Below are positions 56,050 through 64,000 of a stretch of DNA of 64,000 nucleotides, piece by piece. Source of the DNA: Galaxea fascicularis (Eukaryota > Cnidaria > Anthozoa > Scleractinia > Euphylliidae); the NCBI GenBank assembly GCA_948470475.1, contig OX419335.1, positions 18,898,479-18,962,478 on the forward strand, given 5' to 3'. Made by a program: the position numbers and the translations under genes. How positions within the stretch are numbered: the first letter of the stretch is position 1; each line of letters opens with the position of its first letter. The notes under the pieces were generated by a model. It saw only the letters and a program-made list of their open reading frames with translations, made no database searches and was not told the DNA's origin.

Positions 56050-56255
56050 GCCATGATGGTCGAGCAAGTGACAGAAGAGCGGTACTCGGTAAATGGAACG
56101 GTAAATTTCGGTCGGGATATTCCGACCGGAATATCAGGACCACCTCCAGAGGTGATCCCGAATATTCCGGTCAGAAGAAACCGAAACGGACCTTTCCATT
56201 TGATTTCCGACCGGAATTTCCGGAATCTTTGGCATAATGGAAAGCACCCTAGGAC
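56050..56255. repeat. palindrome-rich repeat (TTCCGACCGGAA family)
   Basis: Contains GATATTCCGACCGGAATATC, ACCACCTCCAGAGGTGAT and several TTTCCGACCGGAATTTCC variants in under 200 bp. The overlapping frames on both strands are consequences of the palindromes. Likely a short transposon remnant without clear ends. Confidence 0.45.
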
Positions 56256-56465
56256 TCCTCTTCAATATTCCGATACATTTCATTATATTTCGAACATACA
56301 AACAGACACACTGCTTGTATGGACCCCTGTGATCCGGCAACCGTATCGTAGCACAATCAAGTTGGCTGAAACCTGGCCGTGATGGTGAAAGTCGGTAATG
56401 AATAGAAGTTTAGCTTTGGTAAACTTTTCGAGAACAATAGATGAGCTGTGTTTTTGGAAATCTAA

Positions 56466-57211
56466 GGCCCGGTTCTGACGCCGTACTTCAGCCGAGCCGA
56501 ATCAAATTCAACGATTAGGCCGACTTAAATAATTAATCCCGGCTGAATTGATTCAGACGCCGAACTTTATTCGGCCGAAAATAATTCACTGAAGAAAATT
56601 AAGATTCGGTCAACGAATTAGCATACAGTTGTTAACATGGCGCACGCCGAGATCTGCAAACAAGAGCCTTTCTTCGGCTTAAAATGCTAGAAAACAGTGC
56701 AAAAAGAAGAATGATGCAAACCATCTCAGGGCTTGAAATAATTTCCCAGCTAACGCCGGTCAAGTCGTCCGGTCAAATCTGTTTTTGCTCGCTTCATGTT
56801 TATGTTTATGTTTATGTCAGAGTAGACCGTTTTGAGCTGTCCAGGTTTAGTATGTTACAGTTTAAAATTTCACTCGGGATTTCACTTCGAGAACGCGATC
56901 AACGGTCGTCATGCTTCTGTGAGTTCTCTTTTCACGCAGGAAATGTCATTTTACAGCCAATCATAAGCGCCGTTATACTAAAAAATACGTTAACATAATT
57001 TATGCATTTAGTTCGGCTCATGTGAAGTACGGCGTCTGAATCAAAGCCGGTCTACAGCCGTTCTTCCCGGCTGAGCCAGGCGGGATTAATTGACTCAGCC
57101 GATCTAAATTAAATCAGCCGTTCCCATATTGATTCAGACGCCGTACTTCACATGAACTTAATTCGTTGAATTCGATTCGGCTCGGCTGAAGAACGGCGTC
57201 TGAACCGGGCC
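56466..57211. mobile_element. PIF/Harbinger-like non-autonomous element, TAA duplication
   Basis: 746 bp. The left end GGCCCGGTTCTGACGCCGTA and the inverted right end (GGCCCGGTTCAGACGCCGTT) continue as TIRs through CTTCAGCCGAGCCGAATC. TAA borders both ends (56463-56465, 57212-57214). A second pair of inverted segments lies about 40-160 bp further in. The central 104-codon frame (56684-56998) has no transposase motif. Confidence 0.82.
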
Positions 57212-57281
57212 TAAGCAAAGGTAAAACGCTTGAAAGTAAACGCTTGAGTTTTGAATTGGGCTGAGCCCCACGGAAATTGAA

Positions 57282-58181
57282 TCAGCTTTTCAGTTTCTCA
57301 CACCCATTCAACGTATCCATGCCTCTGTGTGGAGTCGTATCTGATGAAAATTCAAACCATTTGTTTCCATATTCACCCGCCAACGTGCTCCTCCAATTGT
57401 TGGGAACAGGGAATAGAAACCCTTCGAATGGCATAAGCTTCAGAGGGTAAACAGAGTATCCTACTCGAGGTGTCACAAAGATATCCACCATTAACCCATC
57501 ATGCCATTTACAGTTATGGTGAAAACAGTACCTATAACAGCTGTTCGTATCCCTAAGCCGTGGATTCCATGTCCTTTCATAAATCCCAACAGTTTCATGT
57601 GTATGTAAATCATGCTTGGCGATGTCTTCATCGCTTGGCTGTAACGCAAGATCACTTTTCACGTTTTGAAAGAAAATACCCGCAGGTAAATCCTTCGCAA
57701 CGGATTGGAAAAACTTAACGTAGTCTTCTAAAGGCATGATAATGTCGGCATCGTTATCCCAAGGAATAAATCCATGATGTCTAGCGGCGCCGAGTAATGT
57801 GCCATAGGCCAACCAGTAAGTTAAATTGTGCTGTTGCGCGAGGAGGTCAAGCATACGCAACATTCGTGTTATAACAAGCTGCCCTTGTCGCAAGGTAAAG
57901 AGTGAGTTGTTGCGAATATCTGGACAGTCAAACGTTCCGTTGATCAGATCACATCTGCCTCCAAGTTCTGTGTATAGTTTGGGACACATCTCACCCCAGT
58001 CAAATCGAGTATTGCAATGGTTACCTATACGATTTTCATAATAGTGTTCCACGATCATCAACTTCCGTTTCTCGGCTGAACGGAAAAAAATCCTGGAATC
58101 GATTCTTAAGATAATAATCCATAGTACATAGAAAACGGTTGATCCTAACATAAACCACAATAGTTTCGCAGATTTTCTCAT
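57282..58181 (-). CDS. LicD/fukutin-type transferase, type II membrane protein
   Basis: A single-exon ORF of 299 residues. A short basic N-terminus is followed by one membrane anchor (about 7-26, LLWFMLGSTVFYVLWIIILR), typical of Golgi type II enzymes. The catalytic region has YWLAYGTLLGAARHHGFIPW (122-141), DNDADI (142-147, metal-binding acidic cluster), DGLMVDIFV (228-236) and the closing PFEGFLFPVPNNWRSTLAGE with YG (to 272). This is the LicD layout shared with fukutin and FKRP, which transfer phospho-sugar alcohols or phosphocholine onto glycans. The exact substrate cannot be read from sequence. A Cys-rich lumenal segment (CNTRF, CPKLY, CDLI, CPDI) precedes the core. The ATG at 58181 is followed by a good anchor, so the start is likely right. 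There are no frameshifts. Confidence 0.85.
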   Translation of the reverse strand: MRKSAKLLWFMLGSTVFYVLWIIILRIDSRIFFRSAEKRKLMIVEHYYENRIGNHCNTRFDWGEMCPKLYTELGGRCDLINGTFDCPDIRNNSLFTLRQGQLVITRMLRMLDLLAQQHNLTYWLAYGTLLGAARHHGFIPWDNDADIIMPLEDYVKFFQSVAKDLPAGIFFQNVKSDLALQPSDEDIAKHDLHTHETVGIYERTWNPRLRDTNSCYRYCFHHNCKWHDGLMVDIFVTPRVGYSVYPLKLMPFEGFLFPVPNNWRSTLAGEYGNKWFEFSSDTTPHRGMDTLNGCEKLKS

Positions 58182-58399
58182 ACTTCCAATCCCATCACTG
58201 CGCGAAAAGCCAAATATTCGAGCCCGAAATTCGCTCGAAACCGCAATGTGCTGATGTATTCGATTACGGTTGACTCGAAATACACATGGGATATAAAATT
58301 AGTCTGAAATGTCATCAGTCTCCTCCCCCTTGGATTGCATACATATGTATGGCGGTGTCCGGGTTTTGTGTGCAGTTAAAGTTAGCCTGTTCCAGGCGT
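58182..58399. promoter_or_regulatory. 5' flank of the LicD-type gene
   Basis: About 220 bp between the start codon and a short palindromic MITE. No TATA box or other element could be identified with confidence; listed only as the probable promoter region by position. Confidence 0.2.
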
Positions 58400-58516
58400 G
58401 GCCTAGTTGCTCGAAGCATGGTTAGCGCTAACCAACGTTAAATACCATGACAACCTATAGGTTTTAATGCAACTTAACCAGTGGTTAGCGCTAACAATGC
58501 TTCGAGCAACTCGGCC
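58400..58516. mobile_element. 117-bp MITE
   Basis: TIRs of about 34 bp: GGCCTAGTTGCTCGAAGCAT with GGTTAGCGCTAACC at the left, and the inverse GGCCGAGTTGCTCGAAGCAT with TGTTAGCGCTAACC at the right. Its outer motif is reminiscent of the 16098 element (GTTGTTCGAAAGC). No clear target duplication. Confidence 0.7.
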
Positions 58517-59040
58517 CAGATGGTTAACGGAGCACGATAGTACCGACAGAGCGAGGTGAAAAATAGAAGGGGCTTGGGACGGGCAGCGTTACGGAACGCC
58601 TGCAAGACTTTTTTCAAAAAGGTCTTTCCGGTATTCTCTGGAGTAAATTTACGGGGTCGTACTTCTTTTCAAATCGAACTTGAATTGACGACAGCACGCG
58701 TATGTGTTTTCAATGTCCTCGCAAAAGTACTTGGGGGGAAATTTCCGACAATAACGTCAATGAGTTCGTGTGCAATTTATTCCCTCTTCGCCCCTAGCAT
58801 CCCTAGAATCATTCGATAAATTAAACTCACGTTCTAATTCGCTCTGCTCAAATTAACGTAAATCAGTTATTTTCCTCTTAAATGCAATACATACAAAACA
58901 AACAACACTGTTTGATGGTTGGATGCTCAGGTATTCCATACCGACGTAGATTTATTACTAATTTTCACCAAACAATACACTTAACGGTTAATAGTTCAAA
59001 CGAATAGACGTCCGTATTAAACACCCAAATGACTACTAAC
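58517..59040. other. intergenic, nothing recognised
   Basis: A plus-strand 87-codon frame (58556-58819) starts without an ATG in a repeat-like setting and shows no domain. Confidence 0.4.
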
Positions 59041-59277
59041 TTATAATCTTCTTGAAATATCTTCATGGATATACATGTCCTTGGCGGTATGTGTCTTCCA
59101 ACCTCCATGAATCATGATCAATCTTTCCGAGATACTGTTGCAACTATTAACCACAGCTGTCGCGCCCCCAGCCCTAAGGCTGTGTAGACCATACAGAGTA
59201 GAATCATATCCAAGATCTTTAAGATAAACCTTAAACAATTCTCTACAACGAGCTAGTATATGAGATCTTATCGCCAC
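59041..59277 (-). pseudogene. tyrosine recombinase C-terminus, decayed DIRS-like element
   Basis: 78 codons with GLHSLRAGGATAVVNS (His-x-x-Arg), MIHGGWKTHTAKDMYIHED (Gly-Gly-Trp and the Tyr nucleophile region) and a stop at 59041. The N-terminal half upstream is broken into short frames (to about 60010). Differences from the Ngaro copy at 29.4 kb (HSLRAGGAT against HSFRRGGAT) show a separate family. Confidence 0.7.
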
Positions 59278-59689
59278 ATAATTTATACGTATTAGTGGAC
59301 TTGTAGAAGCTCACTGGTCTAAACAGAGCTAAACTCGACTATTTAAATCAATATCAGCCGCGAGAATATACCTTTGCAAAGTAACGCTACAGGACAAAAT
59401 TGATTATTCAGCCTCTCAACGTACACATGTAGATAACGTCTTTGTTTGGGGAACACAAATTCTCACAAAATCTGAATGAAACTCTAAATGAACGGACAAA
59501 ATGTTGCATAATTCATTATAACGAAAAAATCCTGCAAAACCCACGGAACAAAGACATGCTAATCTTAAATCTTTTAAATTAGCATTCGGAGAAGCAAACT
59601 TATTAACAATCTTCCTAATAGCCTCTGGCTAAATAGGCAGTGTTTCAACTATGGGCCTTGTCTTGGAGCGCTCAGCTGCCTCCAGGAAA

Positions 59690-60010
59690 TTATGACATAT
59701 GGAGGTATCTAAAGGACTCTACTGAGACATCATCTGGTATGAAAGAATGCAACCATTTCAGAGCAGCGTGAACGAGAACCAAAGTGGCATACGATCTCGT
59801 GTCTTCGTAAACTTTTAGACATGAAAACTGAAACAACAGAAACATAAAAAGGCAGTTTAACGCTAATATTGTGAACCTAACCCCGACGACTTTTACTGAA
59901 ATTTCTTTTAGATATCTCTTAACAGTGCGCCTCTTAAAACGCTTCAAGACACAACTATGAGCAAAAATAAAAGGGCCAGTGTCTCTCAAAAGATGGACAA
60001 ATAGTCTCAC
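59690..60010 (-). pseudogene. remnant region between recombinase and LINE tail
   Basis: A 106-codon frame whose last third (TLVLVHAALKWLHSFIPDD) resembles the helical N-terminal core-binding part of such recombinases; the rest is interrupted. Assigned to the decayed DIRS-like element by position and strand only. Confidence 0.3.
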
Positions 60011-60429
60011 TTTGAACCAATAACAGGCAAGCGCCTCAGGACCGATACGTGCTACTCCAAAAGGCTTTACCGTAGTACCAGATGTTGACCATTAAAAATA
60101 TTAAGAAAGTAAAAAGAGACCAGTATCTCTAAAGATATACCAGAGTAATCAATAAATAAATTGTTATCTGGATTGCCTAAAATCCAATCTAACACCCAAT
60201 ATATCTCCAGGAAATCTCTCCGATCCAAATAAAGAATAACCCATGCTCCAGGACATCTATCAATGGTCTAAATGTTGTACAAACTTCATACAACAGTAGA
60301 TTCCTTCATGGCTCATATGCGTACATGATCTCACACATCTGGAACCAGTTGCCATCTGCTGTAAAAAACGCACCTAATGCATCATCCTTTCGGAGAGTTT
60401 TAACTAAGTTAAATTTCATCGGTTGTCAA

Positions 60430-60627
60430 TGCAGCAATTGCCTTTGACCCGATTTACTTTTATAGGTAGATGTTATTTTTAATTGAATTAGTTCCTATTC
60501 GAAGATATTAGTTTTTCTTTTATATTGTCAAACACTTTTATCATGAGCCTGTGGCTCGGGGGATTGGGAGACCATCCCCTGTGTATTTGACATTAAATAA
60601 ATTATCTTATCTATCTTATCTTATACC
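60430..60627 (+). repeat. LINE 3' tail, (TTATC)n-ended
   Basis: Contains GAGCCTGTGGCTCGGGGGAT, then TATTTGACATTAAATAAATT and a TATCT/TTATC microsatellite tail. It is inserted, in opposite orientation, between the recombinase and RT remnants of the decayed DIRS-like element, so it came later. Confidence 0.5.
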
Positions 60628-60786
60628 TGTAAAGAGCTTGTAATCTGTAATGAACTCGAAAAATTTCTGGGTACGATAGGCCAAAATAAGACAAAGGCCA
60701 AAATGGGAAAATAAGGGTGGCAACAGCTTGATGATGAAGATAATGAATGGCTCTAGCAGGCGGAACAACGAGGGCAATTTTCGCCT

Positions 60787-61571
60787 TCAAGGCTCTGAAC
60801 GAAAAAATCTACTTCCGCGCAGCCTGGATTCCAATAGCGGGAGAAAAACGTACTTGGGAACTTTGAAATTATAGTAATTCAGGCAAAGCAATCTACTGTG
60901 TGCAAACCCCAATCCTATCGAGATAACTGAAACTGGACTTTGGGAAATTTGCCAGTCATCAACGTCAACGAACCTATTAATAAAGTCCGCTTTATCTTCC
61001 GGCTGAATGTCCAGCTGAATGTTGTTAGCAACAGATATATTGAAAATGTTTATATATGGCAATAACAGGTAAATCATTCTTCATACTTCCCACTTGTACA
61101 AAACGGCAAGCTGCTTGACTTTAAGAACGAGCCTTTAACAATCGGAGGAAATGATTCCGAAGAAAACTGTTGCTGATAGTTCTCTCCAAGTGGAACTTTT
61201 CTTACATTCGTCTTCACTCCACTGTTTCTGAAGGCCCTCTGACAATTGCCAGGCAAAACCAAGGAATTTTTGGTAGTTAGAATGAATGTCAGTGTGATGA
61301 TAACCGCTTGTAAGATCGAACGAAATAATGTAGGAATCTTTCTGAAAATACGATAAAACCACTTTCCATTCCTCATACTTCCCTTTTGTTTATGTAAAAA
61401 CTGATTAACGTGCCTTAAATCAAGAATAAGCCTCCTCTTTCCGTTTGGTTCTGCTTGTTGAAAACCGGAACCGGAAATAAGAAGGGACTTTGAACATTGC
61501 GTGTCACGCAAGAGTGAACCCCCCTCTGGTGGTATTCCAGCACGTGTTTTTTGAAGGATTTTGTGCGACAA
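60787..61571 (-). pseudogene. reverse transcriptase/RNase H remnants, decayed DIRS-like element
   Basis: On the minus strand, from 61571: SGFQQAEPNGKRRLILDLRH then VNQFL (RT finger motif). In a shifted frame (61362-61135) follows SYIISFDLTSGYHHTDIHSN (motif A, FDLTSGYHH) with KFLGFAW. The YxDD box is absent. A later fragment (61077-60787) has FVDVDDWQISQ, the region that follows RNase H in these elements. At least two frameshifts and a large internal deletion make it dead. Confidence 0.65.
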
Positions 61572-61754
61572 GCTGTTCTCCTGTTTGTGATGAGTTTTGT
61601 GGCATCTAGAAGTGAACGATAGAGTAAATTCGCTCTAATTCTAAGAACACCTTTGTGTGTAATTTATTCAGAACATTGTTCCGTTCTTTACAGCACTGAA
61701 ACGGATAACGGATTAACAACGTAAGGGGGTGAAGAAAGCCCGACAACACGATGA

Positions 61755-62025
61755 GATTTAAAAAAAATGTAAATATAATTTGTGAAAAGAGCTCAAGAAA
61801 ACTCGTTCAAAGTTGTCCGTGCATTCCAGATCGAATTGGAATTTGGAAATGTTGCGTTTTGACGAGAGGGGAAAACCGAAGTACCAGGAGAAAAACATCC
61901 AGAGAAGAGCAGAGAAGAGAACCAACAACAAAGTCAACCCACATGTGGCGCCAAGGCCGGGAATCAAACCAGGTTCACGAAAACGGCGGGAGGCGAGTGC
62001 GCTCACCCTTAATTGGCCGTTCCGA
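61755..62025 (-). repeat. tRNA-derived SINE
   Basis: On the minus strand an A-box-like stretch (AAGGGTGAGCGCACTCGCC) is followed by a B-box-like GGTTTGATTCCCGGC, then a non-tRNA body (GGCGCCACATGTGGGTTGAC, TTTGTTGTTGGTTCTC, TTTTCCCCTCTCGTC). The body differs from the SINE at 5748, so a second family is present. Overlapping frames on both strands are incidental. Confidence 0.6.
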
Positions 62026-62099
62026 ATTTCAAAAGGGAATTGGGGCGAGTTTCAAATTTGAAGTAATCGATAAATTCACACCATCACATGAAGGATAAC

Positions 62100-62380
62100 A
62101 TTGAGATTGTTCGTTTGACCAAGTTTGATTATTTTAGGTTGAACAGAGACCAAGTTATGGACCTTGAAACATAGCTCAAAATCCATACAAACGTCTCTAA
62201 TATTTAGGCTGCGTCCCCCAAAACCATATAAACTCTAAAAAATATTCTTCAGTTTTCTGACAACTGTAAATCTCGTCGTCAGGTGAAAATCAATATGTTT
62301 GCCAAGTTTTAAGAATATTACGGAAATCGTAAAAAAAATACAAAGTTTGTATGATTCGATTCGCAATTTATTATGGCAGG
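62100..62380. other. intergenic, nothing recognised
   Basis: No feature found. Confidence 0.4.
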
Positions 62381-62381
62381 G

Positions 62382-62771
62382 GCCCATCACTAGGAGCGTA
62401 CAACTCTCATACTAAGCCTATGTCACGGCATTTTTACAGACCGATTTATTTTTAGACTATCTTTTCCTGCGAAAAGGGAAGTTTCGATACACGTGATACC
62501 GCATTGTCATCACCTTTCTTTTGTTCTTAAGTTTCTCAACTTCGCAGATAAACTGTAGAACAAAAGAAAGTTCGAGGAAAAGTTCCGCGCGAGCAGGAGC
62601 CCAGGCACGAGATAATGGCAGGAGCCCATCACCTGATAATGGGCATTATGATTGGTCACTCGGGCTCTTGGGGGAGTTCCATATTCGCGGCAAATTCAAT
62701 CTAAAAATAAATCGGTCTGTGAAAACACCGTGACAGGAATATAGGGCACTTGTACACTCCTAGTGATGGGC
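62382..62771. mobile_element. foldback MITE with about 80-bp TIRs
   Basis: The left end GCCCATCACTAGGAGCGTAC and the right end (inverted GCCCATCACTAGGAGTGTAC) continue as TIRs to CAGACCGATTTATTTTTAGA. The centre repeats GGAGCCCATCACCTGATAAT. No target duplication was settled. 390 bp. Confidence 0.72.
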
Positions 62772-62777
62772 TTCTGA

Positions 62778-62940
62778 TTATGGTGAAAGAAATTCGCTTA
62801 TCCGAAACTTCTTTAATAAGAACGTTTATCATGAAAATGTAAAATGTTAATAAATATCTCAGGGAAGTAGTCTTCACCCGATGGACTCATAAAGGCGAAT
62901 AAAAAATAAAATTACTTTCCTATAAAGGAAACCAACGCGA
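62778..62940 (+). repeat. dispersed direct repeat, copy 2
   Basis: Partner of 48141-48294 (TCATGAAAATGTAAAATG, GGGAAGTAGTCTTCACCCGA). It starts seven bases after the foldback MITE, which may have landed in or next to an older repeat. Confidence 0.75.
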
Positions 62941-62944
62941 CTGA

Positions 62945-63828
62945 GGTACTATAATATAAATCAAAGGCTCCTATGAGCCAGCTCATGGATGGGGAACATA
63001 ACAATACTTTGAATTTACAACAACTTTATTTTCTACAAAGATATGTGCAAGAAACCTGTACATTCGTTTGTGTTTTGTGGGCGCACATCCTTTTTAGACA
63101 CACCTCTTGGTAAAAGAACCGTTTACGTGCTAATATTTTCAGTAAATTACGCAGTTGATTGACAGGCGCCAGAAGCATTACATTAGACGAAATTGACAGA
63201 TGTTAGTAATTTGAACCGGCGCACAAATATGCAAATTTGTACACGGACTGTAAAAATAATATTCAAATGTGATCGCTTTGTTAAGAAGTCTAACAGGCAA
63301 GTTAAAGTTTCTTACTGGTCGACGGCTCATTTCAAGTTAGTTTTATAAACGTTTTTGGTCGTAATAAAATTTCCGACTATTCTGAATGCGAGATAACATA
63401 CAGATAATAACATATTTTGTGAAAGTCCTGAGGGAAATTAGTCACGCTTTACAGCCACAATGTTTTTGAGCGATTCGATCGGGGTCCGGCACAAAACTTT
63501 TGCTTTGTAAGGTGAGATATTCAATCCATCTAACTATGCTTTGTGCTACAATTAACTTGACTTTCCAAATATTTTGTTGTTCGAACAGATTAGCTGTTAT
63601 TGCTGCTTGTCAGACCAAATTATATCCCCACAGAGAAAAATATTTGCATGCTTGTGGTCCTTGTGTTTTTGTCAAATGTTGACAAAGTGTTATACTGATC
63701 GTTTAAGCCAAGCGATATAACCTTTCTAAACAAGATCATATTTGCAATCGAGTGTTCACCATGAAAAGAGCGTCTTCAAAAATACTTCATTACGTACCTG
63801 CTTAAATCGATCATATGTTGCTCATAAA
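62945..63828. other. intergenic, nothing recognised
   Basis: AT-rich, no supported gene. Probably 3' flank of the partial ORF at the right edge. Confidence 0.4.
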
Positions 63829-64000
63829 TCAAATGCGTTGCTTGCCAGAATTCGGTTTTTTGGCTAGAAAGTCTTTCTCCTGTTTCCTTTTTTGCCGATT
63901 TTCTTCATTCTTCCTTCTTCCATCATATTGTGGCAAAAACTTCTCGATTACTACTGCCCCAGGTACCGCACAGTGATGATAAGCTTTAGAGTTGCTTTTG
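63829..64000 (-). CDS. partial lysine-rich ORF running off the right edge
   Basis: 57 codons open from the window edge to a TGA at 63829-63831. It starts SNSKAYHHCAVPGAVVIEKF and continues with a strongly basic, helical-looking tail (RRKNEENRQKRKQEKDFLAK). It could be the C-terminal exon of a nuclear protein, the basic cluster resembling a nuclear localisation signal. An acceptor-like GGGGCAG inside it means the true exon might begin a few codons later. The family is unknown. Confidence 0.35.
   Translation of the reverse strand, partial: KSNSKAYHHCAVPGAVVIEKFLPQYDGRRKNEENRQKRKQEKDFLAKKPNSGKQRI

Overview
The window is animal nuclear DNA. It has intron-split genes with GT-AG (and one GC-AG) splice sites, tRNA-derived SINEs, a Ngaro-type (DIRS-order) tyrosine-recombinase retrotransposon, a Penelope-like element, and many short inverted-repeat transposons. 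Base composition is AT-rich. Several repeat families and the Ig-array gene resemble what is seen in anthozoan cnidarians, so a stony coral or a close relative is my best inference; nothing in the sequence proves it.

Left third (485-26359, minus strand): the interior of one large gene made of immunoglobulin (I-set-like) domains. I place 29 exons coding 28 consecutive Ig domains (about 3,050 residues). Every domain is bounded by phase-1 introns. One domain (17358-18057) is split by an extra phase-0 intron, and one exon (12553-12858) uses a GC donor. The 13 domains nearest the 3' side alternate strictly between two subtypes, here called A and B, so this part grew by duplication of a two-exon unit. 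Neither the 5' end (signal peptide) nor the 3' end (membrane anchor or other C-terminal domains) is visible. The family resembles hemicentin-like or other extracellular Ig-array proteins, but no VWA, EGF, TSP or peroxidase domain is in view. Its introns hold a Mutator-like long-TIR foldback with a 9-bp target duplication (1563-2768), a tRNA-derived SINE (5748), a perfect-stem foldback (7469-7634), TIR elements near 15 and 16 kb, and a (GAT)n microsatellite.

Middle (26.4-51 kb): gene-poor and rich in mobile DNA. The main item is a nearly complete Ngaro-type element at 29071-33267 (minus) with split direct repeats, an ORF1 (SAM-like plus a CCCH-type zinc finger, broken by one frameshift), an intact RT-RNase H ORF and a frameshifted tyrosine recombinase. 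Around it are MITEs (several with TAA target duplications, PIF/Harbinger-like; one pogo/Tigger-like with TA), two minisatellite blocks, a perfect 21-bp hairpin, and an isolated terminal exon of an unrecognised gene (45810-46117).

Right part (51-64 kb): a small plus-strand gene (51509-52974) is interrupted by a truncated Penelope-like element. That element carries a GIY-YIG endonuclease and a hammerhead-ribozyme-like core, and is flanked by a 15-bp target duplication. A single-exon LicD/fukutin-type transferase gene follows (57282-58181, minus). Beyond it lie a decayed DIRS-like element (59041-61571, minus), LINE and SINE remnants, and a partial lysine-rich ORF running off the right edge.

Caveats: splice sites were assigned by eye from consensus and phase, repeat names rest on structure rather than on database matches, and no similarity search was possible.
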